A DNA stretch of 6,241 nucleotides. Source: an uncultured Gammaproteobacteria bacterium. Lineage in GTDB: Bacteria; Pseudomonadota; Gammaproteobacteria; Steroidobacterales; Woeseiaceae. Below the pieces are notes generated by a model. The model was given only the letters and a program-made list of their open reading frames with translations, was not told the DNA's origin and did no database searches. Position 1 is the stretch's first letter. Each line of letters begins with the position of its first letter. This document shows, one piece after another, positions 1 through 5,804 of the stretch. The DNA is taken from the NCBI GenBank assembly GCA_938003715.1, contig CALKYK010000028.1:1-6241 (forward strand), in the 5' to 3' direction. Both the position numbers and the translations under genes were made by a program.

Positions 1-86
1 CCGGGTCCGAATTTGCGGAACAGGCTGCGCGGCGCGAGGGACGGCAGTTCCAGATCGTCGAAGTTCGTCGTTGCAGATGTCGTCAT
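1..86 (-). CDS. N-terminal fragment of an unidentified protein, possibly a membrane transporter (cut by left edge)
   Basis: Only the first 28 codons are visible. They read MTTSATTNFDDLELPSLAPR and then SLFRKFGPG, after which the frame leaves the window. The start ATG overlaps the stop of the upstream reductase gene by four bases (ATGA), and a weak GGGGA Shine-Dalgarno lies seven bases before it, so this is very probably the last visible member of the minus-strand operon. An acidic, unstructured N-terminus followed by a basic stretch and then a Gly-Pro-Gly is reminiscent of the entry to the first membrane helix in Nramp-type metal transporters and some other carriers. That resemblance rests on a few residues and is only a guess. 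If it is a transporter, it could carry the substrate or product of the operon enzymes. The existence of the gene is fairly secure from the coupling, but the function is not. Confidence 0.6.
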   Translation of the reverse strand, partial: MTTSATTNFDDLELPSLAPRSLFRKFGP

Positions 87-1060
87 GTGTAGGTCCCCGC
101 GCTGCGCGCGCGCTGCTGGATCAGCGCCAGTACGACGTCGATCGTCGGCGTCGGCACCTCGACCATGCGCCCGAGCTCCTGCACGACCGTGACCAGCGCG
201 TCGATCTCCATCGGCCGCCCCTGTTCGAGATCCTGCAGCATCGAGGTCTTGTGCGCGCCGACGGCCGCGCCGCCGGCGAGACGCTTGTCGATGTTGACGC
301 GAAAGCGCGCGCCGAGCTTTTCACCGATTGCCTGCGCCTCCTGCATCATGTGCCGGCAGACCTCGCCGGTACCCGCCTCGCCGGCTACCTTGTCCAGGGT
401 CGCGAGCGTCAGCGCGCTGATCGGGTTGAAGCACAGATTGCCCCACAGCTTGACCCAGATGTCGTCGCGGATGTTGTTGCGCACGCGGGACGTGAAGCCG
501 GCATTGTTCAGCGCGTCACAGAGTTTTTGCGCACGCTCCGAACCGGCACCGTCCGGCTCGCCGAGAATGAAGCGGTCGCCTTCGATGTGGCGAATGACAC
601 CGGGCTCGGCAATTTCGGCGGCCGGGTAGACGACGCAGCCGATCGCGCGTTCCGGGCCGACCGCGTCCCAGATCCGGCCGCCGGGATCGACGCTCTCCAC
701 GCGCCGGTCCTCCCACGGCCCCTCGAGCTTGTAGAAGTACCACCAGGGAATTCCGTTGACGCCTGTGACGACGGCCGTTTCGGCATCGAACATCGGCGCG
801 AGCCTGTCCGTGATGCCGGGAAACGAATGCGCCTTGACGGCGATGATCACGTAGTCCTGCGGACCCGCTTCGGCGGGATCGTCGGTGCATTTCGGGTGTG
901 CGACCCGTTCCTCGCCGTCGATCAGCAGCCTGATGCCGTTTTTCTGCATCGCCGCAAGATGCGGACCGCGGGCGATCAGCGTCACGTCTTCGCCGGCCAG
1001 CGAAAGCTGGCAGCCCAGCCAGCCGCCGATCGCCCCCGCGCCGTAGATGCAGATGCGCAT
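83..1060 (-). CDS. Ketopantoate reductase family (PanE/ApbA-like) NAD(P)H-dependent 2-oxo acid reductase
   Basis: This 325-residue cytosolic protein has the full architecture of the 2-dehydropantoate 2-reductase family. The N-terminal Rossmann domain opens with MRICIYGAGAIG (dinucleotide loop GAGAIG at 7-12). A conserved lysine lies in VIIAVK (K76), and VNG follows at 101-103. The helical C-terminal domain carries the catalytic lysine in WVKLWGNLCFNP (K204, with N208 and N212). The closing signature HKTSMLQDLEQGRPMEID spans 270-287 and includes S273, D277 and E285. Between N102 and about residue 155 the chain has a tryptophan/tyrosine-rich stretch (NGIPWWYFY) longer than in the E. coli enzyme, which marks a subfamily common in proteobacteria and distinct from housekeeping PanE. 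The start codon shares one base with the stop of the upstream CoA ligase gene (TGATG), so translation is probably coupled. I infer reduction of a 2-oxo acid made within this operon rather than pantothenate synthesis. The family call is firm; the substrate is unknown. Confidence 0.9.
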   Translation of the reverse strand: MRICIYGAGAIGGWLGCQLSLAGEDVTLIARGPHLAAMQKNGIRLLIDGEERVAHPKCTDDPAEAGPQDYVIIAVKAHSFPGITDRLAPMFDAETAVVTGVNGIPWWYFYKLEGPWEDRRVESVDPGGRIWDAVGPERAIGCVVYPAAEIAEPGVIRHIEGDRFILGEPDGAGSERAQKLCDALNNAGFTSRVRNNIRDDIWVKLWGNLCFNPISALTLATLDKVAGEAGTGEVCRHMMQEAQAIGEKLGARFRVNIDKRLAGGAAVGAHKTSMLQDLEQGRPMEIDALVTVVQELGRMVEVPTPTIDVVLALIQQRARSAGTYT

Positions 1061-2580
1061 CAGGCGACGCCCAGCTTTTCCGCCAGCCCGATGCGCTGCA
1101 GCTTGCCGGTCGCACCCTTTGGAATTTCGTCGAGGATGATGATCCTGCGCGGCACCTTGAATCCGGCCAGGCGCTGCGATGCGAAGTCGCGAATGGCTTT
1201 TTCGTCGGCCTCGGCGCCTTCGCGCAGCACGACCGCCGCCGCGACCTCTTCGCCCAGCGACCGGTGCGGCATCGCGAACGTCACGACCTGGCGGATCGCC
1301 TCGAAATCCATCAGCACGTCGTCCACCTCGCGCGGCGAGATCTTCTCGCCACCGCGATTGATGATTTCCTTCAGCCGCCCGGTGATGGTCAGGTAGCCGT
1401 CCTCGTCCATCACGCCCTGGTCACCGGTGCGAAACCAGCCGTCGACGAAGCACTTTGCGTTCGCCGTCGGGTTGTTTTCGTAGCCGTGCGTCACGTTGTC
1501 GCCGCGTATCACGACTTCGCCGACCTCCCCGGTGCCGAGCAGCGCCGGTGATGCCTCGTCCATGATCGCCACCTCGGGCCCCGCCGCGCAGCCGACGGTG
1601 CCGGGCTTGCGCTGTCCGGGGGGCAGCTGGTTACAGGTCATCTGGTGCGCGGCTTCGGTCATCGCGTAGGCCTCGACTACCGGCACGCCGAACGTGTCCT
1701 CGAGTTCGGCGAGCACCTGCGGCGGCAGCGACGACGAGGACGAGCGAATGAAGCGCAGACGCGCCCCTTCGATCACGCCCCGGTTGCGCCCGGCCCGCGT
1801 CAGGATCGCCTGGTGCATCGTCGGCACCGCCGTGTACCAGGTTGGATGCGACTGTTCCAGCCAGCCAAAGAATTTCAGCGCATCGAATCCCGGCGCAGCG
1901 AATACCGAGCCGCCCTTGCCGAGGCTCGCGAGCACCGCTGCCATCAGACCATGGATGTGGAACAGCGGCATGACGTTGAGGCAGACGTCTTCGGCCGTCA
2001 GCTTCAGCGTCTCCTGGATGTTGCGGGCGGATGCGCAGACGTTTGCGTGCGTCAGCGGCACGATCTTCGGCCGCGAAGTCGTCCCCGAGGTATGCAACAC
2101 GAGCGCGATGTCGTCGCTGTGCGCGATGCCAGCGTTTTTCGCGGGCGCTGAATCCGGCGCGCGAACGTCGAAGCTGCCGGCGGGTCCCGACGAATCCGAT
2201 TCGATCTCGACGACGGCAATGCCCCGTGACCGTGCCACATCCGCAGCGGGCGATTCGCTGCCACGTTCGACGACGAGCGCCTTTGCATCAAGGTCGGACA
2301 GGTAGAAATCGAACTCGTCTGCCTTGTAGGCCGGGTTCAGCGGGGCGGTCGTTGCCGCACAGGCGATCGAGACGAACGCGGAGGCCATCTCCGGTCCGTT
2401 CGGCAGCACGATCGCGACGCGGTCGTTGCGGCCGACACCCATCGCGTTGAACGCGGCGACCGTGCGATCGACATGAGCCCGGAGCTGGCCGTGCGTCAGC
2501 GGCGGTCGCGCGACGCCGCAGATTGCGACATCATCCTCGGCGCTCGCCGCGAGCATGTCGCGGATCGTGGCCTGGCTCAC
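1060..2580 (-). CDS. AMP-forming acyl-CoA synthetase, oxalate-CoA ligase (AAE3/Pcs60)-like
   Basis: This 506-residue ANL-superfamily ligase activates a carboxylate with ATP as an acyl-adenylate and transfers it to CoA. Motifs appear in order: the phosphate loop HTSGTTSRPKIVPLTH at 163-178, PLFHIHGLMA at 205-214, WYTAVPTMHQ at 248-257, EAYAMTEAAHQM at 303-314, WFRTGD at 382-387, the hinge and A8 region GRLKEIINRGGEKISPREVD at 401-420, and the catalytic lysine K493 in PKGATGKLQR. The TSGTTSRPK loop, the HIHGL and WYTAVPT blocks and EAYAMTEA-H-M closely match plant AAE3 and yeast Pcs60, which are oxalate-CoA ligases, and fit fatty-acyl ligases less well. The length is typical for that group. The start is GTG, supported by a strong GGGGGAGG five bases upstream. 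The gene lies 65 bp after the aminotransferase gene and touches the reductase gene. Oxalate is the best-guess substrate, but another small acid is possible. Confidence 0.9.
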   Translation of the reverse strand: MSQATIRDMLAASAEDDVAICGVARPPLTHGQLRAHVDRTVAAFNAMGVGRNDRVAIVLPNGPEMASAFVSIACAATTAPLNPAYKADEFDFYLSDLDAKALVVERGSESPAADVARSRGIAVVEIESDSSGPAGSFDVRAPDSAPAKNAGIAHSDDIALVLHTSGTTSRPKIVPLTHANVCASARNIQETLKLTAEDVCLNVMPLFHIHGLMAAVLASLGKGGSVFAAPGFDALKFFGWLEQSHPTWYTAVPTMHQAILTRAGRNRGVIEGARLRFIRSSSSSLPPQVLAELEDTFGVPVVEAYAMTEAAHQMTCNQLPPGQRKPGTVGCAAGPEVAIMDEASPALLGTGEVGEVVIRGDNVTHGYENNPTANAKCFVDGWFRTGDQGVMDEDGYLTITGRLKEIINRGGEKISPREVDDVLMDFEAIRQVVTFAMPHRSLGEEVAAAVVLREGAEADEKAIRDFASQRLAGFKVPRRIIILDEIPKGATGKLQRIGLAEKLGVA

Positions 2581-2645
2581 CCCTGCCTCCCCCGGTTATC
2601 GGTCTTTTTGTTGATGATATTCGTGATGCTGCGAGGGCCGCCCCA
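2581..2645 (-). other. Intergenic gap inside the minus-strand operon
   Basis: These 65 bp separate the aminotransferase stop from the CoA ligase start. No hairpin followed by a T-run is visible in the minus direction, so read-through from the aminotransferase gene is expected. The only clear signal is the Shine-Dalgarno next to the GTG start. I cannot exclude a weak internal promoter in the AT-richer middle part. Confidence 0.5.
2586..2593 (-). promoter_or_regulatory. Strong Shine-Dalgarno fixing a GTG start
   Basis: On the minus strand GGGGGAGG sits five bases before the GTG at 2580. It decides the start of the CoA ligase gene, since no in-frame ATG lies nearby and the protein beginning MSQATIRDML has the length expected for the family. 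Confidence 0.7.
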
Positions 2646-3773
2646 TTACAGGATTTGCTTCAGTGTCGTGTCAAGCGTTGCAACCGTGCGGTCGACGTCG
2701 AGCAACTTGTCGAGTCCGAACAGCCCCAGCCGGAAGGTTCGGAAATCGTCGCCTTCATCGCAGCGCAACGGCACGCCAGCCGCGATCTGCATGCCCGCCT
2801 CGGCGAACTTGCGGCCGTTCGCGATATCGGGGTCTGCCGTATAGCAAACGACGACGCCGGGCGCCTCGTAGCCGGGGGCGGCGACGCTGCCGAATCCCCG
2901 CTCGCCCAGCAGCATGCGCACGCGGTCGCCGAGATCCTGCTGGGACGACTTGAGCGCGTCCAGGCCGTGCGCTTCCGCCTCGGCCATCACGTCGCGGCAG
3001 GCCCGCAATGCGTCGGTGGGCATCGTCGCGTGATAGGCGTGGGCGCCGTTCTCGTAGGCCTGCATGATCTCGTGCCATTTCGCGAGATCGCAGGCAAAGC
3101 TCGTGCTCGCCGTCTTGCCGAGCCGGTCCAGCGCGTGCGGACTCAGCATCACGAATCCGGCGCACGGCGAACCGCTCCACCCTTTCTGCGGCGCACTGAT
3201 GAGCACGTCGACCCCGACTTCCTGCATGTCGATCCAGATCGCTCCCGATGCGATGCAGTCGAGCACGAAGAGACCGCCGTTGACATGCACTGCCTCGGAC
3301 ACCTTGCGCAGGTAGTCGTCGGGCAGCATCAGGCCGGCTGACGTCTCGACGTGCGGAGCGAAGACGAGGTCGGGCTTGTCCTCGTTAATCGCCTGGATCA
3401 CCTCGTCGATCGGTACCGGCACGAATGGCGCGGTGGTGCCGCTTCCGGTGCGCCGCGCTTTCAGCACCCGCGTGGTGCGCGCGATCGAGCCCTTGTCGAG
3501 TATCTGCGTCCAGCGAAAGCTGAACCAGCCGTTGCGAATCACCAGGCAGTTGGCATCCGTTGCGTACTGCCGCGCCACCGCTTCCATCGCGTAGGTACCC
3601 CCGCCGGGCACGATGATTTCGGCCGCGGACCGGTACGTGGTCCTGAGTATGCGCGCGATGTCGTTCATGACGCCGCAAAACTGCGCCGACATGTGGTTCA
3701 CGGCGCGGTCCGTGTAGACGACCGAATATTCGAGCAGGCCGTCCGGATCGACCTCAGGCAAAAGGCCCGGCAT
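2646..3773 (-). CDS. Class V PLP-dependent aminotransferase (serine/alanine-glyoxylate aminotransferase-like)
   Basis: This 375-residue fold-type I PLP enzyme is expected to move an amino group between an amino acid and a 2-oxo acid. Visible landmarks are the phosphate-cup segment PGGGTYAMEA (56-65), the aromatic stretch NGWFSFRW (81-88), HVETSAG (141-147, matching the ET-x-G cofactor-contact motif), LDCIASG (171-177, with D172 for the pyridine nitrogen), the Schiff-base lysine K197 in APQKGWSGSPCAG, YHATMPTDAL (247-256), and R348 in FRLGLFG, the likely substrate-carboxylate arginine. The arrangement resembles serine-glyoxylate and alanine-glyoxylate aminotransferases. The N-terminus lacks their usual Pro-Gly-Pro segment and instead has LLEYSVVYTDRAVNHMS, so the gene belongs to a side branch whose substrate I cannot name. 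GGGGGA six bases upstream supports the ATG at 3773. It is the first gene of the operon, followed by a CoA ligase and a 2-oxo acid reductase, which suits an oxo-acid pathway. Confidence 0.88.
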   Translation of the reverse strand: MPGLLPEVDPDGLLEYSVVYTDRAVNHMSAQFCGVMNDIARILRTTYRSAAEIIVPGGGTYAMEAVARQYATDANCLVIRNGWFSFRWTQILDKGSIARTTRVLKARRTGSGTTAPFVPVPIDEVIQAINEDKPDLVFAPHVETSAGLMLPDDYLRKVSEAVHVNGGLFVLDCIASGAIWIDMQEVGVDVLISAPQKGWSGSPCAGFVMLSPHALDRLGKTASTSFACDLAKWHEIMQAYENGAHAYHATMPTDALRACRDVMAEAEAHGLDALKSSQQDLGDRVRMLLGERGFGSVAAPGYEAPGVVVCYTADPDIANGRKFAEAGMQIAAGVPLRCDEGDDFRTFRLGLFGLDKLLDVDRTVATLDTTLKQIL

Positions 3774-3779
3774 GCGATT

Positions 3780-3785
3780 TCCCCC
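3780..3785 (-). promoter_or_regulatory. Shine-Dalgarno of the aminotransferase gene
   Basis: The minus strand reads GGGGGA with six bases before the ATG at 3773. This confirms the start of the first gene of the minus-strand operon. Confidence 0.6.
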
Positions 3786-3795
3786 GCAGCGAAAA

Positions 3796-3816
3796 GGTCA
3801 TTGTGACACGGTTACC
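3796..3816. promoter_or_regulatory. Imperfect 21-bp dyad, candidate operator in the divergent intergenic region
   Basis: The plus strand from GGTCATTGTG to the closing GTTACC is an odd-length dyad centred on 3806 with pattern GGTnAnnGTGnCACnnTnACC. Fourteen of the twenty arm positions are symmetric. A nested perfect repeat GTCA-TTG-TGAC lies at 3797-3807. The dyad sits between two divergent genes and overlaps a possible minus-strand -10 (CACAAT, plus positions 3800-3805), the position expected for a repressor site. No regulator gene is visible in the window, so the binding protein is unknown. Chance symmetry is possible. Confidence 0.35.
3800..3805 (-). promoter_or_regulatory. Possible -10 element for the minus-strand operon
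   Basis: CACAAT on the minus strand would start transcription about 20 bases before the aminotransferase ATG, leaving room for the GGGGGA ribosome site. No convincing -35 hexamer is present at 16-18 bp spacing, so this would be a weak or activator-dependent promoter. Confidence 0.25.
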
Positions 3817-3850
3817 GCATGAATTCGGCACCAGCCCGGCCTGCAGCCGC

Positions 3851-3856
3851 TACACT
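3851..3856 (+). promoter_or_regulatory. Possible -10 element for a leaderless glycerate kinase transcript
   Basis: TACACT lies six bases before the GTG at 3863. A transcript starting seven bases after it would begin at the start codon itself. No Shine-Dalgarno precedes this GTG, which fits leaderless initiation, but no good -35 is seen. Confidence 0.3.
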
Positions 3857-3862
3857 CGGCGC

Positions 3863-5011
3863 GTGCGAATCGTCGTGGCACCGGACAGCTTCAAGGAATC
3901 GATAGGCGCGATTGCTGCTTCGCGCGCCATAGCGCGCGGCTTGCTTGCGGCGCGACCCGGAGCGGACATCGACCGCTGCCCGGTCGGAGACGGCGGAGAG
4001 GGAACGCTCGATGCCGTGCTCGACGCCATCGGCGGTGAGACGCACGCGGTGCAGGTGTCGGGGCCGCTCGGCAACCCGGTGCAGGGCGTGATCGGACTTT
4101 TTCCGGAGCGCAACTTCGCCTGGGTCGAATGCGCCTCTGCAACCGGGCTTGCGCTCCTGCCATCGTCGCGGCGCGATCCCGGCAAGACCTCGTCGACAGG
4201 GGTAGGCGAACTGATCACCGCAGCGCTCGACACGGGTGCCAGACGCATCGTGGTCGGTGTCGGAGGCAGTGCGACGAACGACGGCGGCTGTGGCATGGCG
4301 CAGGCCCTTGGCGTGACATTTCATGACAGTCGGGGCAACGAGATCAGCGAACCGCTGTGCGGCGAACGGCTCGTCTCTGTCGCGTCGATTGACCTGTCGC
4401 GCCGGGACGCGCGCCTCGGCCAGGTCGAAGTCATCGCTGCCTGCGACGTAAGCAATCCCCTGACCGGAGTCGACGGCGCGTCACTCGTGTACGCGCCGCA
4501 GAAGGGGGCGAGCCGCGAGCGCGCCGTGGAACTCGACGCAGCGCTGCAACACCTTGTCGCCGTCGTTCAGCACGACCTGGGCATCGATATCGATTCGATG
4601 CCGGGCGCCGGCGCCGGCGGCGGGCTCGGCGCGGGATTGCTCGCGTTTGCCGACGCGAAACTGGTTTCCGGCATCGATATCGTTCTCGATCTCGTGGGGT
4701 TCGACGAACTCGTCGCCGGTGCCGATCTCTGCATCACCGGCGAAGGCCGTATCGACGGGCAGTCTGTATACGGCAAGGCGTGCATGGGCGTCGCGCGTGC
4801 TGCGCAGCAGTGCGGAGTGCACACGATCGCGCTGGTTGGCAGTGCGGGCGACGATGCCGACCGGTGTCTTGCGGCGGGCCTGCGCGGCTACGTCGTCATT
4901 GCGCCGGAATTGCCGCCCGAGCAATCGATGGCGGATGCCGAACGCCTGCTGGAGCAAGCCGCCGCCCTCCTCGCTCGGCAATTCACGGCAAACGACCGTA
5001 CAATGACCTGA
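3863..5011 (+). CDS. glxK: Glycerate 2-kinase (GarK/GlxK family)
   Basis: This 382-residue cytosolic kinase phosphorylates D-glycerate with ATP, giving 2-phosphoglycerate in this family, and feeds glyoxylate, glycolate or serine carbon into lower glycolysis. Family blocks run the whole length: RIVVAPDSFKES at 2-13, PVGDGGEGTLDAV at 40-52, ECASATGLAL at 89-98, STGVGELI at 111-118, VGVGGSATNDGGCGMAQALG at 131-150, ACDVSNPLTG at 193-202, APQKGAS at 211-217, PGAGAGGGLGAG at 247-258, and ITGEGRIDGQSVYGKA at 291-306. The GTG at 3863 is chosen because the protein then begins MRIVVAPDSF like its relatives and has their usual length of about 380. An in-frame GTG at 3803 with AAGG five bases upstream would add 20 residues and remains an alternative. 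The gene diverges from the aminotransferase operon, which supports a role in glyoxylate or hydroxypyruvate metabolism. The assignment is firm. Confidence 0.95.
   Translation: MRIVVAPDSFKESIGAIAASRAIARGLLAARPGADIDRCPVGDGGEGTLDAVLDAIGGETHAVQVSGPLGNPVQGVIGLFPERNFAWVECASATGLALLPSSRRDPGKTSSTGVGELITAALDTGARRIVVGVGGSATNDGGCGMAQALGVTFHDSRGNEISEPLCGERLVSVASIDLSRRDARLGQVEVIAACDVSNPLTGVDGASLVYAPQKGASRERAVELDAALQHLVAVVQHDLGIDIDSMPGAGAGGGLGAGLLAFADAKLVSGIDIVLDLVGFDELVAGADLCITGEGRIDGQSVYGKACMGVARAAQQCGVHTIALVGSAGDDADRCLAAGLRGYVVIAPELPPEQSMADAERLLEQAAALLARQFTANDRTMT
4999..5004 (+). promoter_or_regulatory. Possible -10 element for the downstream secreted-protein gene
   Basis: TACAAT overlaps the last codons of glycerate kinase and would give a leader of about 38 bases before the ATG at 5049. 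TTCACG upstream is only 11 bp away and the 17-bp position is poor, so the -35 is weak. The 37-bp gap to the next gene holds a small GATCG/CGATC hairpin (5010-5026) with no T-run, so it is not a terminator. Confidence 0.3.
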
Positions 5012-5048
5012 TCGTGTTACTCGATCCGCGTCGCTGCGGACTACAAAA

Positions 5049-5798
5049 ATGAAAAAACAATCGACCACGATTCTCGCCTGCCTGCTCGCCCTTGCCACGC
5101 CGGCAGTGGCGCTGGCACAAACCGCCGCCGACGAATTGCCGCCCGCGCTGCTCGCCTGCAAGGAGGAAGCGGACGTGCTGCGCAGGCTGTCGTGCTACGA
5201 CCGCGAGATCGCAGCGCTCGAGGCGACGCCCGCACCCGAACCGGCAGCGGAAGTTCCCGTGCTCGCGGCTCCGGAACCGGTGCCGGAGCCGGACGAAAGC
5301 CCGCCGCCCGCGATACCCGCCGCGCCCGATCCGTCGACGGCCGTTCCTGCCGCCGCGGCACCTGCTATCACCGGCGCCGCGCGTGCCGCGCCACCGGCCG
5401 CAGCGTTTTCGATCGATGAGGATCGATCCGAGCCGAGTACACCGACGGCACCGGCGCCAGCAGAGGTGACCGGGGCAGCGATTGCGGCACCGCCGGCCGA
5501 GCCGCTGGCCGCTGCAGCGCCGGCCGCGGTCGATTCCTCGCCAGAAGCAATGCCGGCGAGCGATCCCAGCGAAGAAGCGGAGCCGGCAGTTACCGCATCG
5601 GTAGTCGACATCCGCACCCGTCCGTACGGCGAAATGATCATCCTGCTCGACAACGACCAGGTCTGGGAGCAGAAACACGTCGATCGCCGGTTCAGGCTGG
5701 CGATCGGCGACGTCGTGACTATTCGCAAAGGTGCAATCGGCGGCTACCGTATGTCCGGCAGCACCAATTACTCGGTACAGGTCGAGCGGATCAGGTAA
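5049..5798 (+). CDS. Secreted protein of unknown function with Cys-pair motif, Ala/Pro linker and conserved C-terminal domain
   Basis: I do not recognise a named function for this 249-residue protein. Residues 1-23 form a Sec signal peptide: MKKQ, a hydrophobic core, then a type I site ALA before Q24. A short mature N-terminal segment has LLACKEEADVLRRLSCYDRE with cysteines at 37 and 49. The spaced Cys plus RLxCYD motif recurs in exported proteobacterial proteins, including some linked to type VI secretion. Residues 58-182 are an Ala/Pro/Glu-rich, probably disordered linker containing two copies of [IV]TGAAxAAPPA (107-117, 140-150). Residues 183-249 form a compact domain (DIRTRPYGEMIILLDNDQVW, then LAIGDVVTIRKGAIGGYRM and a VQVERIR end) that looks beta-rich. 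The protein likely acts in the periplasm, and the two cysteines may form a disulphide. It lies 37 bp after glycerate kinase, with a start lacking a strong Shine-Dalgarno. No link to the metabolic genes is evident. Confidence 0.85.
   Translation: MKKQSTTILACLLALATPAVALAQTAADELPPALLACKEEADVLRRLSCYDREIAALEATPAPEPAAEVPVLAAPEPVPEPDESPPPAIPAAPDPSTAVPAAAAPAITGAARAAPPAAAFSIDEDRSEPSTPTAPAPAEVTGAAIAAPPAEPLAAAAPAAVDSSPEAMPASDPSEEAEPAVTASVVDIRTRPYGEMIILLDNDQVWEQKHVDRRFRLAIGDVVTIRKGAIGGYRMSGSTNYSVQVERIR
5367..5498 (+). repeat. Degenerate internal repeat in the Ala/Pro linker
   Basis: Two copies of [IV]TGAAxAAPPA are encoded at 5367-5399 and 5466-5498, 99 bp apart and in frame. The DNA has diverged at third positions more than the protein, so this is an old duplication or convergent low-complexity sequence. 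Confidence 0.45.
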
Positions 5799-5804
5799 TC
5801 GCGA

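Noticed and set aside
71..1396. Long plus-strand open frame of 441 codons
   Set aside because: It lies antisense to the reductase and CoA ligase genes, both with complete family motifs. Its Arg/Asp/His-rich translation has no recognisable domain. It is a by-product of high-GC codon use.
2592..2610. CCGGTTATCGG followed by TCTTTTTG, resembling a plus-strand terminator
   Set aside because: The palindrome leaves almost no loop, no plus-strand gene ends there, and the T-run is on the wrong strand for the operon.
2523..3341. Plus-strand open frame of 272 codons
   Set aside because: Antisense to the aminotransferase gene and the start of the CoA ligase gene, with no motif and no ribosome site; a compositional shadow.
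4580..4682. Direct repeat GGCATCGATATCG, two copies 90 bp apart
   Set aside because: Both copies encode Gly-Ile-Asp-Ile in conserved parts of glycerate kinase, so protein sequence and codon preference explain them.
5411..5427. Two GATCGAT copies three bases apart
   Set aside because: They lie within the linker-coding sequence, are short, and are not at a promoter; likely chance in GC-rich DNA.
4481..5678. Minus-strand open frames opposite glycerate kinase and the secreted protein
   Set aside because: Their translations are Arg/Gly-rich or low-complexity mirrors of the real genes, without domains or plausible starts.
5799..5804. Possible bidirectional terminator between the convergent genes
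   Set aside because: Only six bases separate the stop codons, and no stem with a T-run is visible on either side.
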